A stretch of 64,000 bases of DNA from Erwinia sp. S63 (GTDB lineage: Bacteria > Pseudomonadota > Gammaproteobacteria > Enterobacterales > Enterobacteriaceae), in NCBI RefSeq assembly GCF_016625195.1, contig NZ_JACVUP010000006.1, positions 186,001 to 250,000 of the forward strand, given 5' to 3'. The notes beneath the pieces were generated by a model, which did no database searches, was not told the DNA's origin, and saw only the letters and a list, made by a program, of their open reading frames with translations. This document shows positions 57,694 to 64,000 of the stretch, one piece after another. The position numbers and the translations under genes are program-made. Each line of letters opens with the position of its first letter. Within the stretch, counting starts at the first letter, position 1.

Positions 57694-57719
57694 GCCCGCA
57701 GCTGGTGCGGGCTTTTTTT
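57694..57719 (+). terminator. Intrinsic terminator after the oxidoreductase
   Basis: GCCCGCA (57694-57700)/TGCGGGC (57706-57712) is followed by seven T residues. The remainder of 57574-57888 shows no convincing gene and should contain the promoter that restarts the transfer operon. Confidence 0.9.
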
Positions 57720-57888
57720 ATCGCGTAGCGTTCTGATAAAACCAGCGCCGTGATTATCCAGATGTTCACGGTTATGAGCATCAAAACACGTCATGCTGTT
57801 TTTCTTCACATCAGCATTAAGAATTTCCTGCTGTAAGGCCATCTCCTTTACGTCAATCTCCCGACGACCAGTTAACCGGGAGAGCCCC

Positions 57889-58206
57889 ATGCGTCACACC
57901 AGAAAACTCATTGTCCTGCTGATAGCCACACTTCCCATTCTGCAGTGCCATGCATCAGAGAAAGACGAGCTGGCGCAGGTTTTACGTCAGCTGGATCAGG
58001 TGCAGGCCGGGCTGGACCGGGCTCGTGTGATAGCAAATCAGACTCAGGACGCCCGCTTCTATTTCGATTACCAGCAGGCGACGCGCGATATCACCACCAT
58101 GAAACAGGGTATTTCGACCTATCTTGAGCCCTCCCGCGCGCAGCCAGCATCCCGCCAGTCCTCTGTTTCCGGCCAGTATCGTGCTGAGGAACCCGCATGG
58201 CGATGA
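57889..58206 (+). CDS. ICE protein, RAQPRD family
   Basis: A 105-residue exported protein with signal peptide (KLIVLLIATLPILQCHAS). It belongs to the RAQPRD family, named for a motif present here as SRAQPAS near residue 86, after a helical YFDYQQATRDITTMKQGI block. It is the usual first small gene of the T4SS series. GGGAGA precedes ATG 57889. Function unknown; periplasmic. It overlaps the next start by 10 bp. Confidence 0.85.
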   Translation: MRHTRKLIVLLIATLPILQCHASEKDELAQVLRQLDQVQAGLDRARVIANQTQDARFYFDYQQATRDITTMKQGISTYLEPSRAQPASRQSSVSGQYRAEEPAWR

Positions 58207-58442
58207 ACGGTGCGCAGCTGAACGGCTGGAGTGCGGGGACAGGTAGCAGCCTGACACCCGGGCAGCTCAATACCCTCATTCTCGGCACGCTCGCGGTCGT
58301 CATTCTTCTTTTCTGCGCCTGGGCGCTGGTTCAGGCGTATCGCGGAGTCGTGTCGAAATCCGTGACGTTCCGTCAGTTCAACGAGCTCGCCGTCAGGCTG
58401 GTCGTGCTTTACCTGTCGATGCTGTTTCTGTTTTTCCACTAA
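58197..58442 (+). CDS. ICE protein, TIGR03758 (PFL_4701) family
   Basis: An 81-residue membrane protein with two hydrophobic segments (LILGTLAVVILLFCAWALVQ and LVVLYLSMLFLFFH) joined by a loop with RGVVSKSVTFRQFNE. It is small and VirB3-like in style and position, one of a run of short inner-membrane T4SS parts. ATG 58197 after GAGGA; ATG 58203 is an alternative. Confidence 0.85.
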   Translation: MAMNGAQLNGWSAGTGSSLTPGQLNTLILGTLAVVILLFCAWALVQAYRGVVSKSVTFRQFNELAVRLVVLYLSMLFLFFH

Positions 58443-58454
58443 AAGGACAATTCA

Positions 58455-58817
58455 ATGAAATCCAGGTTACTCAGATTTTACCATTCCGCCTTTGCGCGGG
58501 CGGGCCTACTGCTTTCAGGATTACTGTCTGCCGGACAGGCTCTTGCAGACCTTCCGTCTGTAGAGCAGCCCACGACCGGAGGAGGAGGAGGTACCTATAA
58601 CACCATGATGGGCTACGCCAAAATGGCAGGGCTTGCTCTTGGCCTGCTGATTTGTACAAGCGCTTTTCTGGCTGTTGCACATGCAATCATCACTTCTTTC
58701 CACGACATCCGTAAGGGAAAAGGTTCCTGGACAGAATTCCTGCTTTACGCAGTGGTGGGCATCATTCTCATTCTGGCCGTCATTTATCTGGCTACCAAAG
58801 CCTCAGACATTCTGTAA
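58455..58817 (+). CDS. ICE membrane protein, TIGR03745 (PFL_4702) family
   Basis: A 120-residue protein. A signal-like N-terminus (GLLLSGLLSAGQALA) precedes a Gly-rich stretch (TTGGGGGTY) and two membrane helices (MAGLALGLLICTSAFLAVAHA and AVVGIILILAVIYLATKA). The build is that of a VirB2/TraA-type conjugative pilin, a plausible but unproven role. It follows TIGR03758 by 12 bp. Confidence 0.87.
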   Translation: MKSRLLRFYHSAFARAGLLLSGLLSAGQALADLPSVEQPTTGGGGGTYNTMMGYAKMAGLALGLLICTSAFLAVAHAIITSFHDIRKGKGSWTEFLLYAVVGIILILAVIYLATKASDIL

Positions 58818-58826
58818 GGAGCGTTT

Positions 58827-59201
58827 ATGGCCGTCATCGATTTCCTTCCTGACCGTCTGAATAATCCTCCTGTGGTGTGGAAAGGTTTTACGTCTGGAGA
58901 GTTTCTGCTGGCGGCTATTGCGGGCGTCATTGCTGGTATCCCTCTGGCGGTACCGCTGGCGCTGATACCTTTCATAGGGTGGCTGGCTTTTCCTACCTGC
59001 ATGCTGCTGATGCCACTCATCGTGGTTTTCCTGGGTGGAGGCTGGATTGCCAGCTATAAACGCGGCAAGCCGGAGAACTACATCTGGCAGCGTCTCGAAG
59101 AAATCCGCTGCAGGGCCCGCCTGTCACGGTCGATGGTTTTGGACAGCCGTGCATGGGAAGTAAAACGTACCCGGTCTGTCATGCGCGGGGGTGAGAGATG
59201 A
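58827..59201 (+). CDS. Conjugative transfer protein, TIGR03750 family
   Basis: A 124-residue protein. Two close hydrophobic segments (LLAAIAGVIAGIPLAVPLALI and LAFPTCMLLMPLIVVFLGGGW) are followed by a cytoplasmic tail with YKRGKPENYIWQRLEEI. This resembles VirB3/TraL-type T4SS proteins. It follows the preceding gene by 9 bp and overlaps the next in ATGA. Confidence 0.85.
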   Translation: MAVIDFLPDRLNNPPVVWKGFTSGEFLLAAIAGVIAGIPLAVPLALIPFIGWLAFPTCMLLMPLIVVFLGGGWIASYKRGKPENYIWQRLEEIRCRARLSRSMVLDSRAWEVKRTRSVMRGGER

Positions 59202-59842
59202 GTCGTTTTCGTAATGGCATGACGGCACGCGATAATCACATTATTTCCCTGCGCATCGCCTGTGCGCTGCTGTTCGCCGGCATGCTGGTCACAGGCATCG
59301 GCTGGATGCGGGCGCCTGCCGAACTCACTATTCATAACCCGCCAGATCTCCGTTCCGGCAGTACGCGTAAATGGTGGGAGGTCCCGCCCTCAACCGTTTA
59401 CAGCTTTGCCTTTTACATTTTCCAGCAGCTGAATTCCTGGCCGAAAAATGGCGAGGTGGATTATCCGGCGAAAATCGCACAGATGAGCCCTTACCTGACG
59501 CCCTCCTGCCAGGACTTTCTGAACAAAGACGCAGAGATGCGTAAGAACAGCGATGAGCTTCGTGATCGTGTTCGCGTGGTATATGAAATCCCGCGACGTG
59601 GTTACAGCAACCGCAGCGTCACCATTCTCGATCAGGACCACTGGATTGCACAGCTCGACCTGGTGGCAGATGAGTATTACCACACTGAGTCGGTTAAGCG
59701 AGCGCTGGTCCGCTACCCCCTGAAAGTGGTGCGCTGGGAAGGCGATCCGGAGCGCAATCCCTTCGGATTAGCGCTGGACTGTTATGCGGCCACGCCGCAG
59801 CGCCTGGAGGCTGTCACCCTGCCTGAGCCGGAGAAAAAGTGA
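59198..59842 (+). CDS. ICE protein, PFL_4703/TIGR03746 family (TraE/VirB8-like)
   Basis: A 214-residue bitopic protein with one N-terminal membrane helix (IACALLFAGMLVTGIGW) and a periplasmic domain with YSFAFYIFQQLNSWPKNGEVDYP and LVRYPLKVVRWEGDPERNPFGLALD. The layout is that of TraE/VirB8, a T4SS assembly scaffold. It overlaps both neighbours by a few bases. Confidence 0.87.
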   Translation: MSRFRNGMTARDNHIISLRIACALLFAGMLVTGIGWMRAPAELTIHNPPDLRSGSTRKWWEVPPSTVYSFAFYIFQQLNSWPKNGEVDYPAKIAQMSPYLTPSCQDFLNKDAEMRKNSDELRDRVRVVYEIPRRGYSNRSVTILDQDHWIAQLDLVADEYYHTESVKRALVRYPLKVVRWEGDPERNPFGLALDCYAATPQRLEAVTLPEPEKK

Positions 59843-60747
59843 TGAGGCATACATTGAAAAAGTACTCTCTTGTTCTTCTCTCTGGCCTGTTTCTCCCTGG
59901 TATGGCCAGTGCGGTGGAACTGATGAAGTGGGAGCGTATTCCGCTTCAGGTCCCGCTTACCGTCGGGCAGGAACGCATCGTATTCGTAAATAAAAACGTG
60001 CGAGTGGGTTTTCCGCCCACGCTAAACAGCAAACTGCGCATTCAAAGCACGGGTGGTGCGGTGTATCTCGATGCAAGCGAAGCGTTCCCGGTGACGCGAC
60101 TTGAGCTTCAGGATAAAGAGAACGGGGAACTTATTCTGCTGGACGTGTCTGCAGCGCCGGGTAAAACCACACGTGAGCCTGTGAAAATTGTGTATGACGG
60201 TGAAGTGGCCACAGCTACCGCGCTTGACAAGCAGTCCGTCAGCAGTGATGGGGACAGCACCGGTCGTGGCGCTCAGCAAACGGATAATCAGACAACTAAG
60301 GCAGATCGTAAGCCGGCGAAACTGAATGCGCCGCTGCCGGTGGTCCTGACCCGCTATGTGGCGCAGAACATGTACGGTCCGCTGCGCACAGTAGAAGCCG
60401 TGCCGGGTATCAGTCCGGTATCCCTCAAACTGCCGTCGTCCATCACCACGCTCATGCCCTCTGAGCCCGTCTCTGTCACACCAATGGCAGCCTGGAGCCT
60501 TCAGGGCAGCAGCGTCATTGCCCTGCAAGTGCGTAATCGTTCATCTGGCAAGGTCATCCTCGATCCGCGTGCGCTTGAGGGGCAGTTCATGACGGCGACC
60601 TTCCAGCACCGCTGGCTGGGGCGTGCAGGCACGCCAGAGGATACCACGGTGCTTTATCTGGTAACGTCCGGGCGTCCGGAGGGAGCCTTTATCGCCGAAC
60701 CGCCTTCACTGCAGCCTGCTGACGGCCGTAAGCGGAGAGAGAAATAA
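59842..60747 (+). CDS. ICE protein, PFL_4704/TIGR03749 family (TraK/VirB9-like)
   Basis: A 301-residue exported protein with signal peptide (LVLLSGLFLPGMASAVE) and a beta-rich periplasmic body (LQVPLTVGQERIVFVNKNVR, VYLDASEAFPVTRLELQ). It resembles TraK, the outer-membrane-complex part of F-type systems. GGAG precedes ATG 59842. Next gene begins on its stop (TAATG). Confidence 0.87.
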   Translation: MRHTLKKYSLVLLSGLFLPGMASAVELMKWERIPLQVPLTVGQERIVFVNKNVRVGFPPTLNSKLRIQSTGGAVYLDASEAFPVTRLELQDKENGELILLDVSAAPGKTTREPVKIVYDGEVATATALDKQSVSSDGDSTGRGAQQTDNQTTKADRKPAKLNAPLPVVLTRYVAQNMYGPLRTVEAVPGISPVSLKLPSSITTLMPSEPVSVTPMAAWSLQGSSVIALQVRNRSSGKVILDPRALEGQFMTATFQHRWLGRAGTPEDTTVLYLVTSGRPEGAFIAEPPSLQPADGRKRREK

Positions 60748-62267
60748 TGAAAGCACCTTCCTCTAATCTCATTGTCAGGGTCGCTGTGCCGGTGGTGCTG
60801 GCCAGCGCAATTGTCGTCGGTGTGAAATCCTGCTCAGGTGGTGGCCAGCCCTCCACCGGTTCACATGCACCTCCCAACGCGGCTTTAAAAGACCTGTCGC
60901 CTGAAGACCTTAAAACGCTCGGTATTGAAGGCGATACGCCACAGGATACGCTGCGCACGGTAGTGGGCAATTTCCGTAAAGTACAGGATCGCCTGGACAC
61001 CCTTGCGGATGACAACAAAAAGCTCAGTGACCAAAACAAGGCGCTTAAAACCACTAACAGCAACGTTGACGCGCAAATCAATCAGGTCGTCAGCAATGTT
61101 CGCGCTGAAGAGGCACAGAAGCGACTTCAGCTCAGCGCGCAGGTTAACGATCTCGGTGCGCAGGTTAAGCAGCTCATGGATCAGCTGCAGAACGGGGGGG
61201 CCGGTACAAATGCAGGTGCAAAAAGTAGCGGTCCGGGCGGTGACATACCGATAGGGCTGGGTTATGACAATGGACTCAATCCCGGTGCCGCAAGTGCCCC
61301 CTCTTCAGACGGTTTGCAATGGATCGAACCTAAAGACGGTATTGCCGTTGATGCCAGCGGAAAGGCAGTGACTGACACCAACAAAAATAACGCAACGGGG
61401 TTCTCGTTTGCCACATCGTTTGGTGATGTGGGGGAGGCCGGGAAACAGGCTGCGGGAAAAACTGCCACGGCGGTTCAGACTCAACTCACTGACGCACAAA
61501 AGGCAACCGATCCGGTCTATACGCTGCCGGAGAACTCGACGCTGGTCGGGAGTCGCGCGATGACAGCACTCCTGGGGCGTATTCCGGTTGATGGCAAGGT
61601 CACGGACCCTTACCCCTTCAAAGTTATGATTGGCAAAGACAACCTGACGGCTAACGGTATCGAACTGCCCGACGTACAGGGCGCTATCGTGTCCGGGACT
61701 GCCACCGGTGACTGGACGCTGTCGTGCGTACGCGGCTCCATTACCAGCATTACGTTTGTCTTTACCGACGGTACTGTCAGAACGCTGCCTTCTCCCGATG
61801 GCCAGAACAGTGGCGGCACCCAGAACAGCGGTAACGCGAACGGAAGTAACAGCAGTATCGGATGGCTTTCAGACGATAACGGCATCCCCTGCATCTCCGG
61901 TACTCGCAAAAGCAACGCTTCAACCTACCTGCCTACTATTGCCGGGCTTGCCGCCGCAGGCGCGGCGGGTGACGCGTTTGCGCAAAACCAGAATACCACC
62001 CAGACCAACGGCTACGGTGGCGTGACTTCTTCACTCACCGGTGATGCCGGTCAGGCTGTACTGGGCAAAGCGCTCTCCGGCGGCATGCGGGAAACGATCG
62101 ACTGGGTTAAAGCCCGCTACGGCCAGACGTTTGACGCCATCTATGTGCCACCGGGTCAGAAGGTCGCTTTGCATATCACGCGCCAGCTGGCCATCGATTA
62201 TGAAGAAAAAGGACGCAAGGTTAAATATGACTTCAGCCTGGCCGGTAATGGCACAGGTATGGACTGA
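60747..62267 (+). CDS. ICE protein, PFL_4705/TIGR03752 family (TraB/VirB10-like)
   Basis: A 506-residue protein with an N-terminal membrane anchor (VRVAVPVVLASAIVVGVKSC) and a long coiled coil (RKVQDRLDTLADDNKKLSDQ). A Gly/Ser/Asn-rich middle is followed by a VirB10/TraB C-terminal barrel domain (LPENSTLVGSRAMTALLGRIP, DAIYVPPGQKVALHIT). It spans the envelope and gates the T4SS core complex. The coiled coil is a typical ICE-class feature. Confidence 0.88.
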   Translation: MKAPSSNLIVRVAVPVVLASAIVVGVKSCSGGGQPSTGSHAPPNAALKDLSPEDLKTLGIEGDTPQDTLRTVVGNFRKVQDRLDTLADDNKKLSDQNKALKTTNSNVDAQINQVVSNVRAEEAQKRLQLSAQVNDLGAQVKQLMDQLQNGGAGTNAGAKSSGPGGDIPIGLGYDNGLNPGAASAPSSDGLQWIEPKDGIAVDASGKAVTDTNKNNATGFSFATSFGDVGEAGKQAAGKTATAVQTQLTDAQKATDPVYTLPENSTLVGSRAMTALLGRIPVDGKVTDPYPFKVMIGKDNLTANGIELPDVQGAIVSGTATGDWTLSCVRGSITSITFVFTDGTVRTLPSPDGQNSGGTQNSGNANGSNSSIGWLSDDNGIPCISGTRKSNASTYLPTIAGLAAAGAAGDAFAQNQNTTQTNGYGGVTSSLTGDAGQAVLGKALSGGMRETIDWVKARYGQTFDAIYVPPGQKVALHITRQLAIDYEEKGRKVKYDFSLAGNGTGMD

Positions 62268-62278
62268 CGGGGAATTCA

Positions 62279-62539
62279 ATGCAAAACACCCATTTAGAAT
62301 ACAGGGTGGGGTATACCCCGCTCGGTGGAAGGCTTTATGCGGGCTTTGTCCGTAAAGACAACGGAAAGTGGGAGGGAACTCACCACGAGGTGACGGACTG
62401 GGCCATTTTTGCGGTTGGCCAGAAACTGGCCCGTGAAGGAAAAGATGTGCGTTTTTCCCTTCCTGACGGACGGGTGATGCGGGTGTCCGCTGTGATAACC
62501 GGGGCTGAAACAATGGAGGACGTCCATGCGAGCATTTAA
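62279..62539 (+). CDS. Small protein of unknown family in the T4SS operon
   Basis: An 86-residue, beta-rich soluble protein (LEYRVGYTPLGGRLYAGFVR, WEGTHHEVTDWAIFAVGQKL, VRFSLPDGRVMRVSAVI). It lies 11 bp after TIGR03752 and overlaps the start of the TIGR03751 lipoprotein by 14 bp, so it is probably translated. TIGR03752 and TIGR03751 are normally adjacent in this class; the extra gene may be an acquired accessory. I do not recognise it. Confidence 0.65.
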   Translation: MQNTHLEYRVGYTPLGGRLYAGFVRKDNGKWEGTHHEVTDWAIFAVGQKLAREGKDVRFSLPDGRVMRVSAVITGAETMEDVHASI

Positions 62540-62942
62540 ATCCAACCCTATGTTGCCTCTGATATTTTTGCTGCCCTTTTGGCTCGCCGGCTGCAGTACG
62601 TCAAAGGATGAAATGCTGCCGCCCGGTGACAGCTCTATGCTGGAGCTGTGGAACGATGGCGCCTCCGCCTCCCACGCCACCGGTGAGAGTCGTACCACCC
62701 TGCGCCGGCCCGTGACGGACTCCGAGCGGACGATCGCTCAGCAGACGCGTGAAAGTTACAGCCGCACGCAGGAAAACGAAATCCAGCAGACGTTTCCCCG
62801 CCTGCCTAATCCCGATATGGTGATGTACGTCTTCCCACATCTCGCTGAGGGCAATACGCCGGTGCCCGGTTACAGCACCGTCTTTCCTTTTTACAGCCAG
62901 GTGCAGTATGCGTTGCCCGGCGAGCGCACGGAGGATTTGTAA
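62526..62942 (+). CDS. Conjugative transfer lipoprotein, TIGR03751 family
   Basis: A 138-residue lipoprotein. The signal and lipobox PFWLAGC (Cys about residue 23) precede a polar mature part with NPDMVMYVFPHLAEGNTPVPGYSTVFPFY near the end, the family signature. It is a TraV/VirB7-like outer-membrane anchor of the T4SS. ATG 62526 lies inside the end of the 86-residue gene; its own stop overlaps the ATPase start. Confidence 0.87.
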   Translation: MRAFKSNPMLPLIFLLPFWLAGCSTSKDEMLPPGDSSMLELWNDGASASHATGESRTTLRRPVTDSERTIAQQTRESYSRTQENEIQQTFPRLPNPDMVMYVFPHLAEGNTPVPGYSTVFPFYSQVQYALPGERTEDL

Positions 62943-64000
62943 TGGCTTTTTCACTTTTCCGCCGCAGGGCTGAAGCTCAGGAACCTCACCAGCTCGGCGA
63001 CGGCCCGTTTTCCGTTCACGGGCATGAACCGCTGACGCGCGAGGGTCGGCTGACCCGCCGTGATGAAGCGAAGCTGTATGACACGGCGCCGTCCATTATC
63101 GACCATACCCCCTGGGGAGAGTACCTCCCTGAACACCAGTGCATCCTGCTGGATGACGGCGTGTCTGTCGGTGCCGTATACGAAGTGATCCCGGTGGGCA
63201 CCGAGGGGCGTCCGGGTTCACGGCTTGATGAAATTCGCGACGTGGTGGAAAACGCCCTGCAGGACAGCCTGCCGGAGCTGGATGCACATCAGTGGGTGGT
63301 GCAGTTCTACTGTCAGGATGAATCCGATCTGACGGTTTATATGGACACTATCCGGGGGTATGTTAAATCCCGGGCACAAGGTTCAGCCTTTACGGAGGCC
63401 TGGCTGGCAGAGCAGGCGCGCCATCTGCAGAATGTGGCCAGTGAAAAAGGCCTGTTCGTGGATGATGCGGTCACGGGTGCTCCGTGGCGGGGACAGATCC
63501 GCCGCACACGTATGGTGATTTACCGCTGGGTGGAATCGCCATATCGTGACCCGATGGCGCCCGAAGTGCTGCTTAAGCAGGTGTGCGATCGTCTGACGTC
63601 GGCGATGAGCGGTGCCGGAATTCAGTGCCAGCGACAGAACGGCGAGCAGATTCACAGCTGGCTGCTGCGCTGGTTTAACCCGGATCCGAAGTGGGTGGAC
63701 AGGGCCACGCTGTACCGTTGTGCAAAACACACCGATGATGCGCCCGGCGAGCTGCCACTGCTGAACGATTTCAGCGAAAGCCTGTGGTTTACCCGCCCCC
63801 GCAGTGACGGGGAGAAAGGCGTATGGTGGTTCGATGATGTGGCGCACAAGGCGGTTCCCGTTGCCAGACTGCGCAACGCCCCTTCTACCGGGCATCTGAC
63901 CGGCGAGGTAAAACGTGGCGATAATATTAATGCCATCATGGACCTGCTGCCGGAGGGGACGGTGCTGACCCTGACGCTGGTCATCCAGCCGCAGGACAAG
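62942..64000 (+). CDS. Conjugative transfer ATPase, PFL_4706/TIGR03744 family (TraC/VirB4-like), partial
   Basis: The first 353 codons of a large T4SS ATPase cut by the right window edge. The N-terminal part shown includes LTREGRLTRRDEAKLYDTAP and LLRWFNPDPKWVDRATLYRC, typical of the ICE TraC-like family that runs to about 900-1000 residues. The Walker motifs lie outside. It would energise pilus and T4SS assembly. ATG 62942 overlaps the lipoprotein stop (TAATG). Confidence 0.88.
   Translation, partial: MAFSLFRRRAEAQEPHQLGDGPFSVHGHEPLTREGRLTRRDEAKLYDTAPSIIDHTPWGEYLPEHQCILLDDGVSVGAVYEVIPVGTEGRPGSRLDEIRDVVENALQDSLPELDAHQWVVQFYCQDESDLTVYMDTIRGYVKSRAQGSAFTEAWLAEQARHLQNVASEKGLFVDDAVTGAPWRGQIRRTRMVIYRWVESPYRDPMAPEVLLKQVCDRLTSAMSGAGIQCQRQNGEQIHSWLLRWFNPDPKWVDRATLYRCAKHTDDAPGELPLLNDFSESLWFTRPRSDGEKGVWWFDDVAHKAVPVARLRNAPSTGHLTGEVKRGDNINAIMDLLPEGTVLTLTLVIQPQDK

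Larger units (their letters stand above)
21148..64000. mobile_element. SPI-7/PFGI-1-class integrative and conjugative element (left part)
   Basis: Starting at the tRNA-Phe att fragment, the gene order is diagnostic. It runs parA-dnaB-parB-DUF2786-DUF2857-STY4528 initiator-PFL_4669-topB-STY4534-ssb, then pilL-V with shufflon and rci, then TIGR03759, transglycosylase, TIGR03765, TraD, TIGR03747, RAQPRD, TIGR03758, 03745, 03750, 03746, 03749, 03752, 03751 and the VirB4-type ATPase. This is the G-type T4SS found in SPI-7, PAPI-1 and PFGI-1. Integrase, relaxase and remaining T4SS genes are expected beyond 64000. The backbone appears intact; the only mobile insertion seen is the IS110 cargo at about 55.3-57.6 kb. 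Confidence 0.93.

Noticed and set aside
57615..57890. A minus-strand frame of 91 codons (contains ALQQEILNADVKKNSMTCFD)
   Set aside because: It could be a gene remnant, but the plus-strand terminator at 57694-57719 lies inside it, no ribosome site is seen and I recognise no family.

Overview
The window joins an enterobacterial chromosome segment (1 to about 21147) to the left part of a large integrative and conjugative element (ICE; about 21148 to 64000, continuing past the right edge). Organism: the Nac/NtrC/sigma-54 logic, the pxpBCA gene order and the SPI-7-type ICE point to Enterobacterales. A plant- or environment-associated genus such as Pantoea or Erwinia is my inference, not something the sequence proves.

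Chromosome, 1-7574: a polyol/inositol-type catabolic cluster. It holds three Gfo/Idh/MocA oxidoreductases, two TIM-barrel isomerase/dehydratase genes (IolH-like and IolE-like) and two LacI-family regulators. A recurrent TATCAAA/TTTGATA motif sits in the promoter regions on both sides of the second regulator.

Chromosome, 7624-17360: a nitrogen-regulated 5-oxoproline/amino-acid module. It contains an ABC importer (ATPase, two permeases and a distant binding protein), an SDR, a BCCP-like protein without its biotinylation lysine, a Nac-type LysR regulator, an aminotransferase and pxpB-pxpC-pxpA. The nac gene has a sigma-54 promoter and an NtrC-like site. ATA-N9-TAT (Nac) sites lie before nac, before the SDR-ABC operon and before the binding protein-pxp operon; the last two share identical spacing to a -10 box. 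A DMT exporter, an RraA-like gene, a second SDR and an orphan HigA-type antitoxin follow.

ICE, 21148-64000: the left end is a 50-bp 3' fragment of tRNA-Phe embedded in a perfect palindrome, with the old tRNA terminator beside it. The replication/maintenance block is parA, dnaB, parB, a TraR-like protein, DUF2786, DUF2857 (STY4526 family), a ParE-like protein, an STY4528-type replication initiator, the PFL_4669 family, topB, the STY4534 family and ssb. Inside the initiator gene are phage lambda O-like palindromic repeats. Then come small cargo (DUF29, FxLYD protein) and a complete type IVB pilus operon pilL-pilV, with a three-site shufflon and its recombinase rci. The mating-pair genes follow (TIGR03759, transglycosylase, TIGR03765, TraD, TIGR03747). 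They are interrupted by an IS110 element with an HxlR regulator and an NAD(P)H oxidoreductase, and then resume with the RAQPRD-to-VirB4-type ATPase series. The integrase, relaxase and intact tRNA-Phe are expected beyond 64000.
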